Shown here: positions 1 through 9,399 of the stretch, in pieces
Position numbering within the stretch: the first letter of the stretch is position 1
How the letters are laid out: the number at the start of each line of letters is the position of its first letter
Assembly (NCBI RefSeq): GCF_900115065.1
Contig: NZ_FOVE01000001.1
Coordinates: forward strand, 223,707 to 287,706
DNA from: Formivibrio citricus
GTDB taxonomy: Bacteria; Pseudomonadota; Gammaproteobacteria; Burkholderiales; Chitinibacteraceae
Direction: 5' to 3'
DNA length: 64,000 nt
Notes under the pieces: generated by a model
Databases searched by the model: none
What the model saw: the letters and a program-made list of their open reading frames with translations, nothing else
Told to the model about the DNA's origin: nothing
Made by a program: the position numbers and the translations under genes

Positions 1-2
1 GG

Positions 3-599
3 CTGTGGCTGGCATCTTTGCTGCCTTGGCTGGAGCGCCCGTTTCTTTATGCGCTTGCCGTGTTGATCGTGGCAGGCGCGCTCTTGTTTTGTCGCCCCCG
101 CTTCTTGCGTGCGTTGCCACGGATTCGCTGGCTGTTGCTGGCTGTCGGTGTCATCTATGGCTGGACCACTCCCGGCGAATACCTGTGGTCCGGCTGGCTT
201 GCGCCAACAAGGGAAGGAATCCGGCTGGGAATTGCACAGATGACGAGACTGCTGGCAATAGCTGCAAGCCTGCAGATTTTGTTGACGGGAATGCCTCGCG
301 CCGCTATTTTCTCCGGCCTTTACATACTTTCGGCTCCGCTGGAGTGGTTGGGTATTTCTCGCCGCCATGCCGCCATGCGCCTGTCCCTGACGCTTGAAAT
401 GGTCGAAAACATCCTTGAAATGCAACAGCCTTTCCAGCAGCTTCTGCGCGAACTCAACAAGCCAGATCAAGACCATGGCGAGCGCACCGTGCACATGATG
501 ATTCAGCCGTTGGGTTGGGGGCAGGGCTTGTTGTTGGGGCTGTTGTCATGCCTGTCAGTGCTGACTGTCTGGCTGGGAGGTTTCGGGGGGTGGTCGTGA
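3..599 (+). CDS. CbiQ/EcfT-like transporter membrane protein (5' end outside window)
   Basis: The reading frame is open from the window edge, so the true start lies upstream; a TTG at 18 is the first start-like codon but codons before it read LWLAS and continue the frame. The protein is very hydrophobic, with membrane segments near the start, around the Leu/Ala-rich residues 25-50 and at the C-terminus. The middle (PTREGIRLG, then LLTGMPRAA and a helix ending in LSLTLEMVE) resembles the EcfT/CbiQ membrane component of energy-coupling factor transporters. The stop overlaps the possible truA start in a GTGA, which suggests translational coupling. No ATPase or S-component is visible, so the family call is tentative and the substrate is unknown. 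Confidence 0.5.
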   Translation: MWLASLLPWLERPFLYALAVLIVAGALLFCRPRFLRALPRIRWLLLAVGVIYGWTTPGEYLWSGWLAPTREGIRLGIAQMTRLLAIAASLQILLTGMPRAAIFSGLYILSAPLEWLGISRRHAAMRLSLTLEMVENILEMQQPFQQLLRELNKPDQDHGERTVHMMIQPLGWGQGLLLGLLSCLSVLTVWLGGFGGWS

Positions 600-604
600 C
601 GGAA

Positions 605-1390
605 ATGAAACGGATTGCGCTCGGGGTGGAGTATGACGGTCGGGCGTTTTGCGGCTGGCAGGTGCAGCCGGATGTGGCAACCGTACAGTCCGCGCTGGAG
701 GCGGCGCTGTCGCGCATGGCGGGGCACCCGGTCCGTGCGCATGCGGCTGGGCGGACCGACACCGGCGTGCATGGCGCGACGCAGGTAGTGCATTTCGATA
801 CCGATGCCAACCGGCCTCTGACGGCTTGGGTGCGGGGCGTGAACAGCTTTCTGTCGACCGGCGTGGCCGTGCTCTGGGCGCGAGAAGTACCCGATTCCTT
901 CCATGCGCGTTTTTCCGCGACCGCGCGCCATTATCGCTATCTGCTGATCAACCATCCGGTGCGCCCGGCTCTCTGGGCAGGGCGCGTGGGCTGGATTCAC
1001 CAGCAGTTGGATATTGCTGCCATGCGCGAGGCAGCGGGTCTTTTGCTGGGTGAGCACGATTTTTCCAGTTTTCGTGCCGCAGAGTGCCAAGCCAAGACTC
1101 CGGTCAAGACGCTTCGGCGTCTGGACATCGCCCAGGAAGGCAATCTGCTGATCTGCGATTTTTCGGCGGATGCCTTTTTGCATCACATGGTGCGCAATCT
1201 CATGGGTGCGTTGCTGCATATTGCCAAAGGCAACGAGCCGCCAGCCTGGATCACCGAATTGCTCGCCAGATGCGACCGATCCGTCGCCCCCCCCACATTC
1301 ATGCCAGACGGATTGTACCTGGCTGGTGTAAGCTATCCCCCCGAATATGCTCTTCCTTCCGAGCCTTTGCCCAGACATGGTTTGATTTGA
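605..1390 (+). CDS. truA: tRNA pseudouridine(38-40) synthase TruA
   Basis: TruA converts uridines 38-40 in the anticodon arm of many tRNAs to pseudouridine. The N-terminal IALGVEYDGRAFCGWQ and the catalytic-Asp motif AGRTDTGVHG are both present, as is the C-terminal HHMVRNLMG core. The length (261 residues) is normal for the family. The ATG at 605 gives the usual MKRIALG start. A GTG at 596 overlaps the previous stop (GTGA) and would add three residues; it cannot be excluded. truA followed by trpF is a common order in beta- and gammaproteobacteria. Confidence 0.95.
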   Translation: MKRIALGVEYDGRAFCGWQVQPDVATVQSALEAALSRMAGHPVRAHAAGRTDTGVHGATQVVHFDTDANRPLTAWVRGVNSFLSTGVAVLWAREVPDSFHARFSATARHYRYLLINHPVRPALWAGRVGWIHQQLDIAAMREAAGLLLGEHDFSSFRAAECQAKTPVKTLRRLDIAQEGNLLICDFSADAFLHHMVRNLMGALLHIAKGNEPPAWITELLARCDRSVAPPTFMPDGLYLAGVSYPPEYALPSEPLPRHGLI

Positions 1391-1426
1391 TGCGGAATTG
1401 CCGATGTGTCGTTTTACGAGTTTGGG

Positions 1427-1461
1427 TTTTCTCCCGACCTCTGTGACTCTGTGGTGAAATT
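1427..1461. repeat. CACAGAG-type interspersed repeat, single copy before trpF
   Basis: The segment TTTTCTCCC-gac-CTCTGTGACTCTGTGGTGAA ends three bases before the trpF ATG. It closely matches the reverse complement of 27033-27066 and also resembles 27098-27131. This is a non-coding interspersed repeat; here it forms most of the truA-trpF spacer, so the trpF leader lacks an obvious Shine-Dalgarno sequence. Confidence 0.6.
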
Positions 1462-1464
1462 AAA

Positions 1465-2088
1465 ATGAACCCAAGAATCAAGATTTGCGGATTGCGCGAT
1501 CCGGAAATGGCCTGTTTTGCTGCCCGCCAAGGTGCAGATGCTATCGGGCTGGTCTTTCATGCGCCGAGCCCGCGCGCAGTAGATATCGAAACGGCAAGCC
1601 GGATCGTGGCGGCATTGCCGCCGTTTGTCAGTACCGTCGGGCTGTTTGTCGATGCCGATCCGGCGTTCGTCGAGCAAGTATTGGCGCGGGTTGCGCTGGA
1701 TATTTTGCAGTTTCATGGGGATGAGTCCCCGGGGCAATGCCGCCGGTTTGGCAAACCCTATCTGAAAGCAGTTCGGGTAAAACCCGGTCTGGATTTGCTA
1801 GAATATGCCTCCCGCTATGCCGATGCACGGGGAATCCTGGTCGATGCCTGGGTGCCGGGTGTGCCTGGCGGAACCGGAGAGACCTTCGATTGGGCGTTGT
1901 TGCCGCAGGATTTGCCGTTGCCGCTGGTGTTATCCGGCGGCTTGCACGCGGGTAACGTAGCCGAAGCGATACGCCAGATCAAACCCTGGGCGGTAGATGT
2001 TTCCAGTGGAGTGGAAAGCGGCAAAGGAATCAAGGACGCAGACAAGATTGCTGCGTTCATCAAAGCTGCAAGAGTGGCAGCAGACTGA
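1465..2088 (+). CDS. trpF: Phosphoribosylanthranilate isomerase TrpF
   Basis: TrpF catalyses the Amadori rearrangement of phosphoribosylanthranilate to CdRP in tryptophan synthesis. It is a single TIM-barrel domain of 207 residues. The catalytic Cys is Cys8 in KICGLRDPE and the general acid is Asp127 in ILVDAW. The phosphate-binding loops GGTGETFDW and LSGGL are present. The gene sits directly before trpB and trpA and probably shares a transcript with them. The start ATG follows an interspersed repeat and has only a weak ribosome binding site. Confidence 0.96.
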   Translation: MNPRIKICGLRDPEMACFAARQGADAIGLVFHAPSPRAVDIETASRIVAALPPFVSTVGLFVDADPAFVEQVLARVALDILQFHGDESPGQCRRFGKPYLKAVRVKPGLDLLEYASRYADARGILVDAWVPGVPGGTGETFDWALLPQDLPLPLVLSGGLHAGNVAEAIRQIKPWAVDVSSGVESGKGIKDADKIAAFIKAARVAAD

Positions 2089-2099
2089 GCGAGAGACGA

Positions 2100-3305
2100 A
2101 TGAGCGATTGCTATAACCAGCCCGACCTGCAGGGCCATTTTGGGCAGTTCGGCGGTATCTATGTGGCCGAGACGTTGATGGCCGCGCTGGAAGAATTGCG
2201 TATCGAGTACGACAAGGCCAAGCACGATCCGGCCTTCATCGCAGAATTTCATCACGAATTGAAGCATTACGTCGGGCGCCCGAGCCCGCTTTACCATGCC
2301 CAGCGCTGGTCGGAAATCCTCGGTGGGGCGCAGATCTACCTCAAACGCGAGGATCTCAACCACACCGGTGCGCACAAGGTCAACAACACCATCGGCCAAG
2401 CACTGCTGGCCCGCCGTATGGGCAAAAAGCGCGTTATTGCCGAAACCGGTGCCGGCCAGCATGGTGTGGCATCGGCAACCGTGGCGGCGCGCTACGGACT
2501 GGAGTGTGTGGTCTATATGGGCGCGGAGGACGTGAAGCGCCAGGCGCCCAACGTATTCCGCATGAAGCTGCTCGGCGCGAAAGTGGTGCCGGTGGAGTCC
2601 GGCTCCAAGACACTCAAGGACGCCATGAACGAAGCCATGCGCGACTGGGTGACCAACGTCGATTCTACCTATTACATCATCGGCACCTGTGCCGGCCCGC
2701 ATCCGTACCCGATGCTGGTGCGCGATTTCCAGTCGGTGATCGGCGAAGAATGCAAGCGCCAGTCCGCAGAGCAGATCGGTCGCCAGCCCGATGCGATCGT
2801 TGCCTGTGTCGGCGGCGGTTCCAATGCGATCGGCATTTTCCATCCGTACATCAATGTTCCCGGCGTGCGCCTGATCGGCGTCGAAGCGGGCGGACATGGC
2901 GTGGAAACCGGCATGCATGCCGCTCCGCTGACCGCCAATGCCAAACCCGGCGTGTTGCACGGCAACCGTACCTACCTGATGCAGGATGAAAACGGCCAGA
3001 TCGTCGAGACCCACTCAATTTCTGCCGGGCTCGATTATCCGGGTGTCGGCCCGGAGCACAGCTACCTCAAGGATATCCAGCGCGCCGAGTACGTCGCTGC
3101 GACCGATGACGAGGCACTGGCTGCCTTCCATGACCTGTGCCGCTTCGAAGGCATCATCCCGGCGCTGGAATCGAGCCATGCGCTGGCACATGCCAAGAAA
3201 CTGGCGCCGACCATGAGCCGCGACCAAGTGATCGTGGTCAACCTTTCGGGGCGTGGCGACAAGGATATTCCGACGATTGCCCGGCTTGCCGGAATCGAAC
3301 TCTAA
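2100..3305 (+). CDS. trpB: Tryptophan synthase beta chain
   Basis: TrpB condenses indole with serine to make tryptophan, using PLP. The PLP lysine is Lys93 in [13 protein letters not shown], and the glycine-rich phosphate loop [10 protein letters not shown] is intact. At 401 residues it has the standard length of the TrpB1 type that pairs with TrpA. It begins 11 bases after trpF and is followed 18 bases later by trpA, so the three genes form a compact trpFBA unit. Confidence 0.98.
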   Translation: MSDCYNQPDLQGHFGQFGGIYVAETLMAALEELRIEYDKAKHDPAFIAEFHHELKHYVGRPSPLYHAQRWSEILGGAQIYLKREDLNHTGAHKVNNTIGQALLARRMGKKRVIAETGAGQHGVASATVAARYGLECVVYMGAEDVKRQAPNVFRMKLLGAKVVPVESGSKTLKDAMNEAMRDWVTNVDSTYYIIGTCAGPHPYPMLVRDFQSVIGEECKRQSAEQIGRQPDAIVACVGGGSNAIGIFHPYINVPGVRLIGVEAGGHGVETGMHAAPLTANAKPGVLHGNRTYLMQDENGQIVETHSISAGLDYPGVGPEHSYLKDIQRAEYVAATDDEALAAFHDLCRFEGIIPALESSHALAHAKKLAPTMSRDQVIVVNLSGRGDKDIPTIARLAGIEL

Positions 3306-3323
3306 AACGGGCTTCAACAACGT

Positions 3324-4127
3324 ATGTCCAGAATCCAGAAAACTTTCGAACGTCTGCAGGCTGCCGGCCGGCAGGCGCTGATTCCTTTCATCACGGCGGG
3401 CGATCCGCATCCCGGCATTACGGTCGAACTCATGCATGCCCTGGTAAAGGGCGGTGCGGATGTCATCGAGCTCGGGGTGCCGTTTTCCGATCCGGCTGCC
3501 GATGGCCCGGTGATCCAGCGTGCTGCCGAGCGTGCGCTGGCGCACAAGGTCAGCCTGCGCCAGGTGATCGGCATGGTGGCCGAGTTCCGCAAGACCAATG
3601 CCGATACGCCGGTCGTGTTGATGGGCTATGCCAACCCGGTCGAGGCGATGGGCTATCCCGAATTTTCCGCAGTAGCGGCACAAGCTGGCGTGGACGGCGT
3701 GCTAACCGTGGATCTGCCGCCCGAGGAAGCCGAAGAGCGCGTGGCGATCCTGAAACAGCACGGCATCGATCCGATTTTCCTGCTTGCCCCGACCACGCCG
3801 CCAAGCCGCCTGGCAGCCGTGGAGCGTCTGGCCGGCGGGTATGTGTATTACGTTTCGCTCAAGGGCGTGACCGGTGCGGCGACGCTGGATGTCGGCAGCG
3901 TGGCCTCACGCTTGGCTGAATTGAGGCAGCATGTTTCGCTGCCCATCGGCGTAGGGTTCGGCATTCGCGATGCCGAGTCGGCGCGGGCTATTGCGGCAGT
4001 CGCCGATGCGATCATCATCGGCTCCCGCCTGGTGCAGGAAGTCGAGCAGGGCGAGGCCGGCCTGGCCAATCGCCTGACGGATTTTCTTTCCGGCGTGCGC
4101 GCCGCCATGGATACGGCGCGGGCTTGA
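3324..4127 (+). CDS. trpA: Tryptophan synthase alpha chain
   Basis: TrpA cleaves indole-3-glycerol phosphate to indole, which is passed through a tunnel to TrpB. The two catalytic acids, Glu49 ([10 protein letters not shown]) and Asp60 (ADGPVIQ), fall at the family positions, and the phosphate loop GVGFGI is present. The protein has 267 residues, a full-length TIM barrel. It follows trpB directly. Confidence 0.97.
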   Translation: MSRIQKTFERLQAAGRQALIPFITAGDPHPGITVELMHALVKGGADVIELGVPFSDPAADGPVIQRAAERALAHKVSLRQVIGMVAEFRKTNADTPVVLMGYANPVEAMGYPEFSAVAAQAGVDGVLTVDLPPEEAEERVAILKQHGIDPIFLLAPTTPPSRLAAVERLAGGYVYYVSLKGVTGAATLDVGSVASRLAELRQHVSLPIGVGFGIRDAESARAIAAVADAIIIGSRLVQEVEQGEAGLANRLTDFLSGVRAAMDTARA

Positions 4128-4162
4128 GCCGCGACCAGAGAACATACAGTAGAGGTCAATAA

Positions 4163-5029
4163 ATGAGCTGGTTGCAAAAACTGCTTCCCCCCAAGATCAA
4201 AAGCCGCACCCCGGGTGCCAAGTCGGCCGTCCCGGAAGGCTTGTGGAGCAAGTGTTCCGCATGCGGCGCCACGCTCTACCGCACGGATCTGGAAAACAAT
4301 CTGGACGTTTGCCCGAAATGCGGGTTCCATAGCCCGGTTCATGCGCGTCGCCGGCTCGACATCCTGCTAGACCAGGAAGGCCGCTTTGAAATCGGCGCCG
4401 AGGTGAAGCCGTTCGACATCCTCAAATTCAAGGACAGCCGCAAATATCCGGATCGCTTGGTCGCCGCGCAGGAAGACACCGGCGAGGATGATGCGTTGGT
4501 GGTAATGCAGGGCGCCATCCATAACGTACCGTGCGTCGTGGCCGTGTTCGAATTCAAGTTTATCGGCGGTTCGATGGGCTCGGTTGTGGGTGAGCGCTTC
4601 GTTCGTGGCGTCAAGGCCGCTATCGAGCATGACGTACCCTTCGTTTGCGTGGCGGCCTCGGGTGGTGCGCGGATGCAGGAAGGTCTCAATTCCCTGATGC
4701 AGATGGCCAAGACCTCGGCGATCCTGACGCGCCTTTCTGACAAGAAACTCCCGTTCATTTCCGTGCTGACCGATCCGACCATGGGGGGCGTTTCGGCCTC
4801 GTTTGCCTTCCTCGGCGACGTGGTGGTGGCTGAGCCGGGGGCGTTGATCGGCTTTGCCGGCCCGCGCGTGATCGAGCAGACCGTGCGTGAAACGCTGCCG
4901 GAAGGCTTCCAGCGCGCCGAATTTCTGCTGGAAAAGGGCGCAATCGACATGATCGTCGACCGTCGCGAAATGCGCCGCAAGCTGGCGCAACTGATGACCC
5001 TTCTGACTCGCCAGCCGGCCTTGAACTGA
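4163..5029 (+). CDS. accD: Acetyl-CoA carboxylase carboxyltransferase subunit beta
   Basis: AccD is the beta subunit of the carboxyltransferase half of acetyl-CoA carboxylase and works with AccA (56539-57504 in this window). An N-terminal zinc ribbon is formed by Cys31, Cys34, Cys50 and Cys53. The crotonase-like carboxyltransferase core follows, with SGGARMQEG and [11 protein letters not shown]. Its stop overlaps the folC start by one base (TGATG), as is usual for the accD-folC pair. Confidence 0.98.
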   Translation: MSWLQKLLPPKIKSRTPGAKSAVPEGLWSKCSACGATLYRTDLENNLDVCPKCGFHSPVHARRRLDILLDQEGRFEIGAEVKPFDILKFKDSRKYPDRLVAAQEDTGEDDALVVMQGAIHNVPCVVAVFEFKFIGGSMGSVVGERFVRGVKAAIEHDVPFVCVAASGGARMQEGLNSLMQMAKTSAILTRLSDKKLPFISVLTDPTMGGVSASFAFLGDVVVAEPGALIGFAGPRVIEQTVRETLPEGFQRAEFLLEKGAIDMIVDRREMRRKLAQLMTLLTRQPALN

Positions 5030-6309
5030 TGCCCTTGTTCGATGCAGCCACCCTCGACGGGTGGCTTGCCCATCTGGAGTCCCTGCATCCCAACACCATC
5101 GACATGGGCCTTGCTCGTGTCGGCAAGGTGCGGGATGCGATGGGGCTTTTCCCCGTTTCCCCTGTCATCACCGTCGGCGGTACCAACGGCAAGGGCTCGG
5201 TCTGCGCCATGCTGTCTGCGATTTTCAAGGCGGCCGGCTATCGCGTCGGAACCTATACCTCACCGCATTTGCTGCATTACAACGAACGGGTAATGATCGA
5301 CCTGCAGCCTGCGAGCGACGAAGCACTTCTCGCTGGGTTTCGCGCCGTGGAAGCAGCTCGTGGCGATACAGCGCTGACCTATTTCGAATTCGGGACGCTC
5401 GCGGCGATGCGGCAGTTCGTCGATGCCGGCGTGGATGTCGCCGTGCTGGAGATCGGCTTGGGCGGGCGGCTGGATGCCGTCAATGTTTTCGAACCCGATG
5501 CGGCAGCGGTCGTGAGCGTAGCGCTCGATCATGAAGCCTGGCTGGGCAATACGCGCGAAGCGGTCGGCTTCGAGAAGGCCGGCATCTATCGCGCCGGAAA
5601 AGTCGCGGTCTGCGCCGATCCGGAGCCGCCGCACAGCCTGTTGGATCATGCGAAGACGATCGGGGCCGATCTGCGTCTGATCGGGTGCGATTTCGGTTTT
5701 TCCCGGCAGGCTGAAGAACCCGTCTGGTCCTGGTGGGGGCGGGGTGGTGTTGAGTTCGGCGGTTTGCCCATGCCCGCGCTGCAAGGCAGCTACCAGTTGG
5801 GCAATGCCGCAACAGCGCTGGCTTTGCTCGATGCGGTGAAGGACAGCCTGCCGGTGAATGCCGAAGCCGTGCGGCAAGGTTTGCAGAATGTGAGATGGCC
5901 GGCGCGCTTTCAGGTCTTGCCGGGCCATCCGGCCGTGATCCTGGATGTGGGGCATAACCCCCATGCTGCGCGCGTGCTGCGCGCCAACCTTGAGGCGATG
6001 AAGGGGCATGCCAGAACGCTGGCGGTGTTCGGCATGATGCAGGACAAGGATATTGCCGGTGTGATCGGGTTGCTGGCTGACTGTGTCGACTCTTGGTACG
6101 TTGCTGCGCCCGCATTGCCGCGTGCGGCGTCGGCAGCGGTTTTGACCGAAACGATTGGTTCGCTGGCGCCGCACGCTGCGGTTGAATGCCATGAATCGAT
6201 TGCGCAGGCATGGTATGCCGCCTGCAAGGAAGCCGGGGAAGATGATAGAATCCTCGCCTTTGGTTCCTTCTATACCGTTGCCGAAGTCATGGCCGCATCG
6301 GAATGCTGA
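5029..6309 (+). CDS. folC: Dihydrofolate/folylpolyglutamate synthase FolC
   Basis: FolC adds glutamate to dihydropteroate and to folates. The P-loop GGTNGKGS lies at residues 50-57, and the Mur-ligase-type ATP-binding core and C-terminal domain (LDVGHNPHAA) are both present. Length is 426 residues, normal. It starts inside the accD stop and its stop overlaps the next start by seven bases, consistent with one operon. Confidence 0.96.
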   Translation: MPLFDAATLDGWLAHLESLHPNTIDMGLARVGKVRDAMGLFPVSPVITVGGTNGKGSVCAMLSAIFKAAGYRVGTYTSPHLLHYNERVMIDLQPASDEALLAGFRAVEAARGDTALTYFEFGTLAAMRQFVDAGVDVAVLEIGLGGRLDAVNVFEPDAAAVVSVALDHEAWLGNTREAVGFEKAGIYRAGKVAVCADPEPPHSLLDHAKTIGADLRLIGCDFGFSRQAEEPVWSWWGRGGVEFGGLPMPALQGSYQLGNAATALALLDAVKDSLPVNAEAVRQGLQNVRWPARFQVLPGHPAVILDVGHNPHAARVLRANLEAMKGHARTLAVFGMMQDKDIAGVIGLLADCVDSWYVAAPALPRAASAAVLTETIGSLAPHAAVECHESIAQAWYAACKEAGEDDRILAFGSFYTVAEVMAASEC

Positions 6310-7094
6310 ACATGTCCCATTCCAACGTCAGTGAAGAATTGCTGCATCTGCGCAAACGCGCCCGCCGTCGCTTGGTGGGGGCTGTGGCGTTGGTCATCTT
6401 TGCCCTGATTGTCTTGTGGACGGCGCTGGACAATGCGCCGCCTCCGCGTTTTTCCACGGGAAATCCCGTTGAAATCGTTTCCAGCGCGCCGGCACTGACA
6501 GCGCAACGCGCGTCCTTGGTGGCTGTCGTTGAACCTGCCAATACACCACCTTTGTTGAATCCTCCGCCCGATGCAGCTGCAGTGACGCCTGTCACGGCTC
6601 CCGCTGTGGCTGCCGAGCCCGCGCCGGCTAGTGCTCCTGTCGTAGCCAAGGCAGTGCAACCTCCTCGGGTGGTCAATGGTGCAGAAGTGTTGCCGGGCAA
6701 ACTCGTCAATCGACAGTCGCCACCCGTGCAGGCCAAAGCCGTGCCCGCTCCGACACCGGCAGCCAAACCCAAGCCCGCGGAGAACGCGCCGGCGACATTC
6801 GATCCCAAGAAGATTCTGGAAGGGAAGGTCGATCCGACCGAGCCGACAGCCAAGCCCGCACAACTTCCAGGCAAGTACTACGTGCAGATCGGTGCGTTTG
6901 CCGATGCAGCGAAGATCAAGCAGTTGACGACGAAGCTCAAGGGCGCAGGTTTGCCGGTGCAGGCCGAGAAAGTGAAAACCTCCAAGGGCGAGCTGACGCG
7001 CATCCGCGTGGGGCCGGCAGCCGATGCGGCGAAGGCCGAGGCGTACCGGAAGAAGGCTGAATCCGTCGGTGTAAACGGTAAAGTGGTCAAGTGA
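6303..7094 (+). CDS. SPOR-domain membrane protein
   Basis: The protein has a short cytoplasmic N-terminus rich in Arg, one membrane helix at about residues 22-40 (VGAVALVIFALIVLW), a long Pro/Ala-rich periplasmic linker, and a C-terminal SPOR domain from about residue 190 (YYVQIGAFAD ... TRIRVGPAADAAKA). SPOR domains bind denuded glycan strands in septal peptidoglycan, so a cell-division or envelope role is likely. A gene of this type stands between folC and cvpA in many beta- and gammaproteobacteria, where it is often named dedD. An alternative ATG at 6312 would shorten it by three residues. Confidence 0.85.
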   Translation: MLNMSHSNVSEELLHLRKRARRRLVGAVALVIFALIVLWTALDNAPPPRFSTGNPVEIVSSAPALTAQRASLVAVVEPANTPPLLNPPPDAAAVTPVTAPAVAAEPAPASAPVVAKAVQPPRVVNGAEVLPGKLVNRQSPPVQAKAVPAPTPAAKPKPAENAPATFDPKKILEGKVDPTEPTAKPAQLPGKYYVQIGAFADAAKIKQLTTKLKGAGLPVQAEKVKTSKGELTRIRVGPAADAAKAEAYRKKAESVGVNGKVVK

Positions 7095-7582
7095 CGTACT
7101 TCGACTATACCGTGCTGGCCATCATCGGCCTTTCGATCCTGCTTTCAGTGATGCGGGGGCTGGTTCAGGAGGTGCTGGCGCTGGGGGCATGGGTGTTGTC
7201 TTTCTGGTTGGCAAGCAATTATGCCGGCCAGGGCATGGTCTGGATGCCGGCCGGTTTGCCGAATGATGGAATCCGGTACTTGGCGGCGTTTCTGGCTATA
7301 TTTTGCGCAGTGTGGCTGGCGACGGCGATTGTGCGGATCACGCTGAACCAATTCCTGCAAGCGACAGGGCTCAAGCCTCTGGATCGTTTGCTGGGGGCCG
7401 GCTTTGGCCTGGCGCGCGGAGTTTTGCTGGTTTTGACTTTGGTGCTGGTGGCTGGCATGACCAGCTTGCCGCAGGGGGCTGACTGGCGTAATGCCATGTT
7501 CAGCCCGATGTTTGTTGAGGCGGCTTTGTTTGCTAAGCCGTGGCTTCCGGTTGCGTTGGCTGAACGCATCCATTTTGATTGA
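7091..7582 (+). CDS. cvpA: CvpA family inner membrane protein
   Basis: This 163-residue protein has four hydrophobic segments and the CvpA family pattern [27 protein letters not shown] followed in the second half by [14 protein letters not shown], quoted here in outline only. CvpA is needed for colicin V production in E. coli and affects envelope stress tolerance; its biochemical function is not settled. The GTG start overlaps the preceding stop as GTGA. The next gene is purF, as in E. coli. Confidence 0.9.
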   Translation: MTYFDYTVLAIIGLSILLSVMRGLVQEVLALGAWVLSFWLASNYAGQGMVWMPAGLPNDGIRYLAAFLAIFCAVWLATAIVRITLNQFLQATGLKPLDRLLGAGFGLARGVLLVLTLVLVAGMTSLPQGADWRNAMFSPMFVEAALFAKPWLPVALAERIHFD

Positions 7583-7608
7583 CTCTTTGCAACAAAGGTA
7601 CTGATGCT

Positions 7609-9153
7609 ATGTGTGGCATTATCGGTGTAGTCGCCCAAACTCCGGTCAACCAGCTTCTTTACGATGGGCTGCTGATGCTGCAGCACCGCGGGCAGGATGC
7701 CGCCGGTATCGTTACCGCGGAAGGGCATGTCCTGCACATGCACAAAGGGCAAGGCCTGGTACGCGACGTGTTCCGCACCCGCAACATGCGCTCGCTGATG
7801 GGCAACGCCGGGATCGGTCATGTGCGTTACCCGACGGCAGGCTCGGCTTCCAGCGTGGCCGAGGCACAGCCGTTCTATGTCAACAGCCCGTTCGGCATCG
7901 TGCTGGCGCACAACGGCAACCTGACCAACGACAAGCAGCTCAAGGACGAGATGTACCGCACCGATTTGCGGCACATCAATACCAACTCCGATTCCGAGGC
8001 ACTGCTCAACGTTTTCGCCCACGAGCTTTCGAGCCGCACCAAGGGCCCGCAGCTCGATCCGGACACCATTTTCGATGCCATTACCGCTGTGCACCAGCGG
8101 GTCAAGGGTGCCTACGGCGTGGTCGCGATCATCGCCGGTTATGGTTTGGTGGCTTTCCGCGATCCGTTCGGGATTCGTCCGCTGGTGATGGGGCGTCATG
8201 AAACCCTGGCTGGCCACGAGTATCTGGTTTCCTCCGAATCGGTGGCACTGGATACGCTGGGATTCAAGATGTGGCGCGATGTCGAACCGGGCGAAGCCGT
8301 GTTCATTACCTTCGAAGGCCAGTTCCATTGTCGCCAGTGTCATCCGACCCCGAAACTCGTGCCGTGCATTTTCGAGCATGTCTATTTCGCCCGCCCGGAT
8401 ACGGTGATCGACGGGATTTCGGTCTACGAAGCGCGCATGAAGATGGGCGAGCGCCTTGCCGACAAGGTCACGCGCGTGCTGCCGGAAATGGACATCGACG
8501 TGGTGATCCCGATTCCCGACACCAGCCGCTCCTCGGCATTGCAGCTTGCGAACCATCTGGGCGTTTCTTTCCGCGAGGGATTCATCAAGAACCGCTATAT
8601 CGGCCGTACCTTCATCATGCCGGGGCAGGCGACCCGCAAGAAATCGGTGCGCCAGAAACTCAACCCGATTGGCATTGAATTTCAGGGCAAGAACGTGCTG
8701 CTGGTCGATGATTCGATCGTGCGCGGTACCACTTCCAAGGAAATCGTCATGATGGCGCGCGAAGCGGGCGCAAAGAAGGTTTACCTCGCTTCGGCTGCTC
8801 CGCCCGTCAAGTTCCCGCACGTTTACGGCATCGACATGCCGACCCGTGGCGAACTGATCGCAACCGGCCGCAACGATGTGGAAATTGCCCATGAAATCGG
8901 AGCGGATGCCGTGATCTACCAGGATCTGGATCAATTGGTTGCCGCCTGTTGCGATGCCAGCGGCGGCCGCATCACCGAGTTCGAAACCTCCTGTTTCGAT
9001 GGCAAGTACATTGCCGGTGACGTGACCGATGCCTATCTCGATGCGCTGGAAGCCAAGCGTATTTCGCCGCTGTCCAAGAAATTCAAGGAAGGCGATGGCG
9101 ACAGCCGGGTGCTGGATCTCAATATCGGGGTGGCCGAGCAGAACCTGATTTGA
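7609..9153 (+). CDS. purF: Amidophosphoribosyltransferase PurF
   Basis: PurF makes 5-phosphoribosylamine from PRPP and glutamine, the first step of purine synthesis. The start at 7609 is fixed by the need for an N-terminal nucleophile Cys2 (MCGIIGV); a TTG at 7579 in frame would bury it and is rejected. The glutaminase domain ([16 protein letters not shown]) is followed by the phosphoribosyltransferase domain with the PRPP loop [13 protein letters not shown]. The protein has 514 residues. A strong hairpin terminator follows, so this ends the housekeeping transcript. Confidence 0.98.
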   Translation: MCGIIGVVAQTPVNQLLYDGLLMLQHRGQDAAGIVTAEGHVLHMHKGQGLVRDVFRTRNMRSLMGNAGIGHVRYPTAGSASSVAEAQPFYVNSPFGIVLAHNGNLTNDKQLKDEMYRTDLRHINTNSDSEALLNVFAHELSSRTKGPQLDPDTIFDAITAVHQRVKGAYGVVAIIAGYGLVAFRDPFGIRPLVMGRHETLAGHEYLVSSESVALDTLGFKMWRDVEPGEAVFITFEGQFHCRQCHPTPKLVPCIFEHVYFARPDTVIDGISVYEARMKMGERLADKVTRVLPEMDIDVVIPIPDTSRSSALQLANHLGVSFREGFIKNRYIGRTFIMPGQATRKKSVRQKLNPIGIEFQGKNVLLVDDSIVRGTTSKEIVMMAREAGAKKVYLASAAPPVKFPHVYGIDMPTRGELIATGRNDVEIAHEIGADAVIYQDLDQLVAACCDASGGRITEFETSCFDGKYIAGDVTDAYLDALEAKRISPLSKKFKEGDGDSRVLDLNIGVAEQNLI

Positions 9154-9197
9154 TTTGGTTATTTGCTAGGATGTCTTAAGTATTTGTGGTTTGATCG

Positions 9198-9226
9198 AAC
9201 GGGAGCTAGGCTCCCGTTTGTTTTAT
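9198..9226 (+). terminator. Rho-independent terminator after purF
   Basis: A perfect 9-bp stem, AACGGGAGC with GCTCCCGTT around a TAG loop, is followed by TGTTTTAT. It lies 45 bases after the purF stop and before the repeat element that precedes metZ. Confidence 0.85.
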
Positions 9227-9227
9227 C

Positions 9228-9371
9228 AGAACCTGTTCACAATCTGTCGCGAGAAGCCGTCAGCGGGGTGCAGAGCAGCGCAAAAACCGGAGTGTACAAG
9301 GAGTACATGAGGATTTTGAGCAGCGCATGAGCCCCGATCACGGCTTCGCAGCAAGATTGTGAACAGGCACT
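9228..9371. repeat. Structured inverted-repeat element, copy 1 (before metZ)
   Basis: This 144-bp element starts with AGAACCTGTTCACAATCT and ends with the matching AGATTGTGAACAGG plus a diverged tip. It is the same as copy 2 at 10591-10733 apart from scattered differences, in the same orientation. Inner paired segments include AAAA 9283-9286 with TTTT 9314-9317 and a central TGTAC 9293-9297 with GTACA 9303-9307. Several differences from copy 2 are compensatory. It has no plausible gene and may be a MITE-like element or encode a structured RNA. Confidence 0.8.
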
Positions 9372-9399
9372 CAGACAATCGAGATTGCGAGACGACACG

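Noticed and set aside
1815..3014. 399-residue open frame on the minus strand over trpF and trpB
   Set aside because: Antisense to two intact trp genes and without recognisable motifs.
7219..8934. 571-residue open frame on the minus strand over cvpA and purF
   Set aside because: His/Arg-rich translation typical of an antisense shadow in GC-rich DNA; purF is certain on the other strand.
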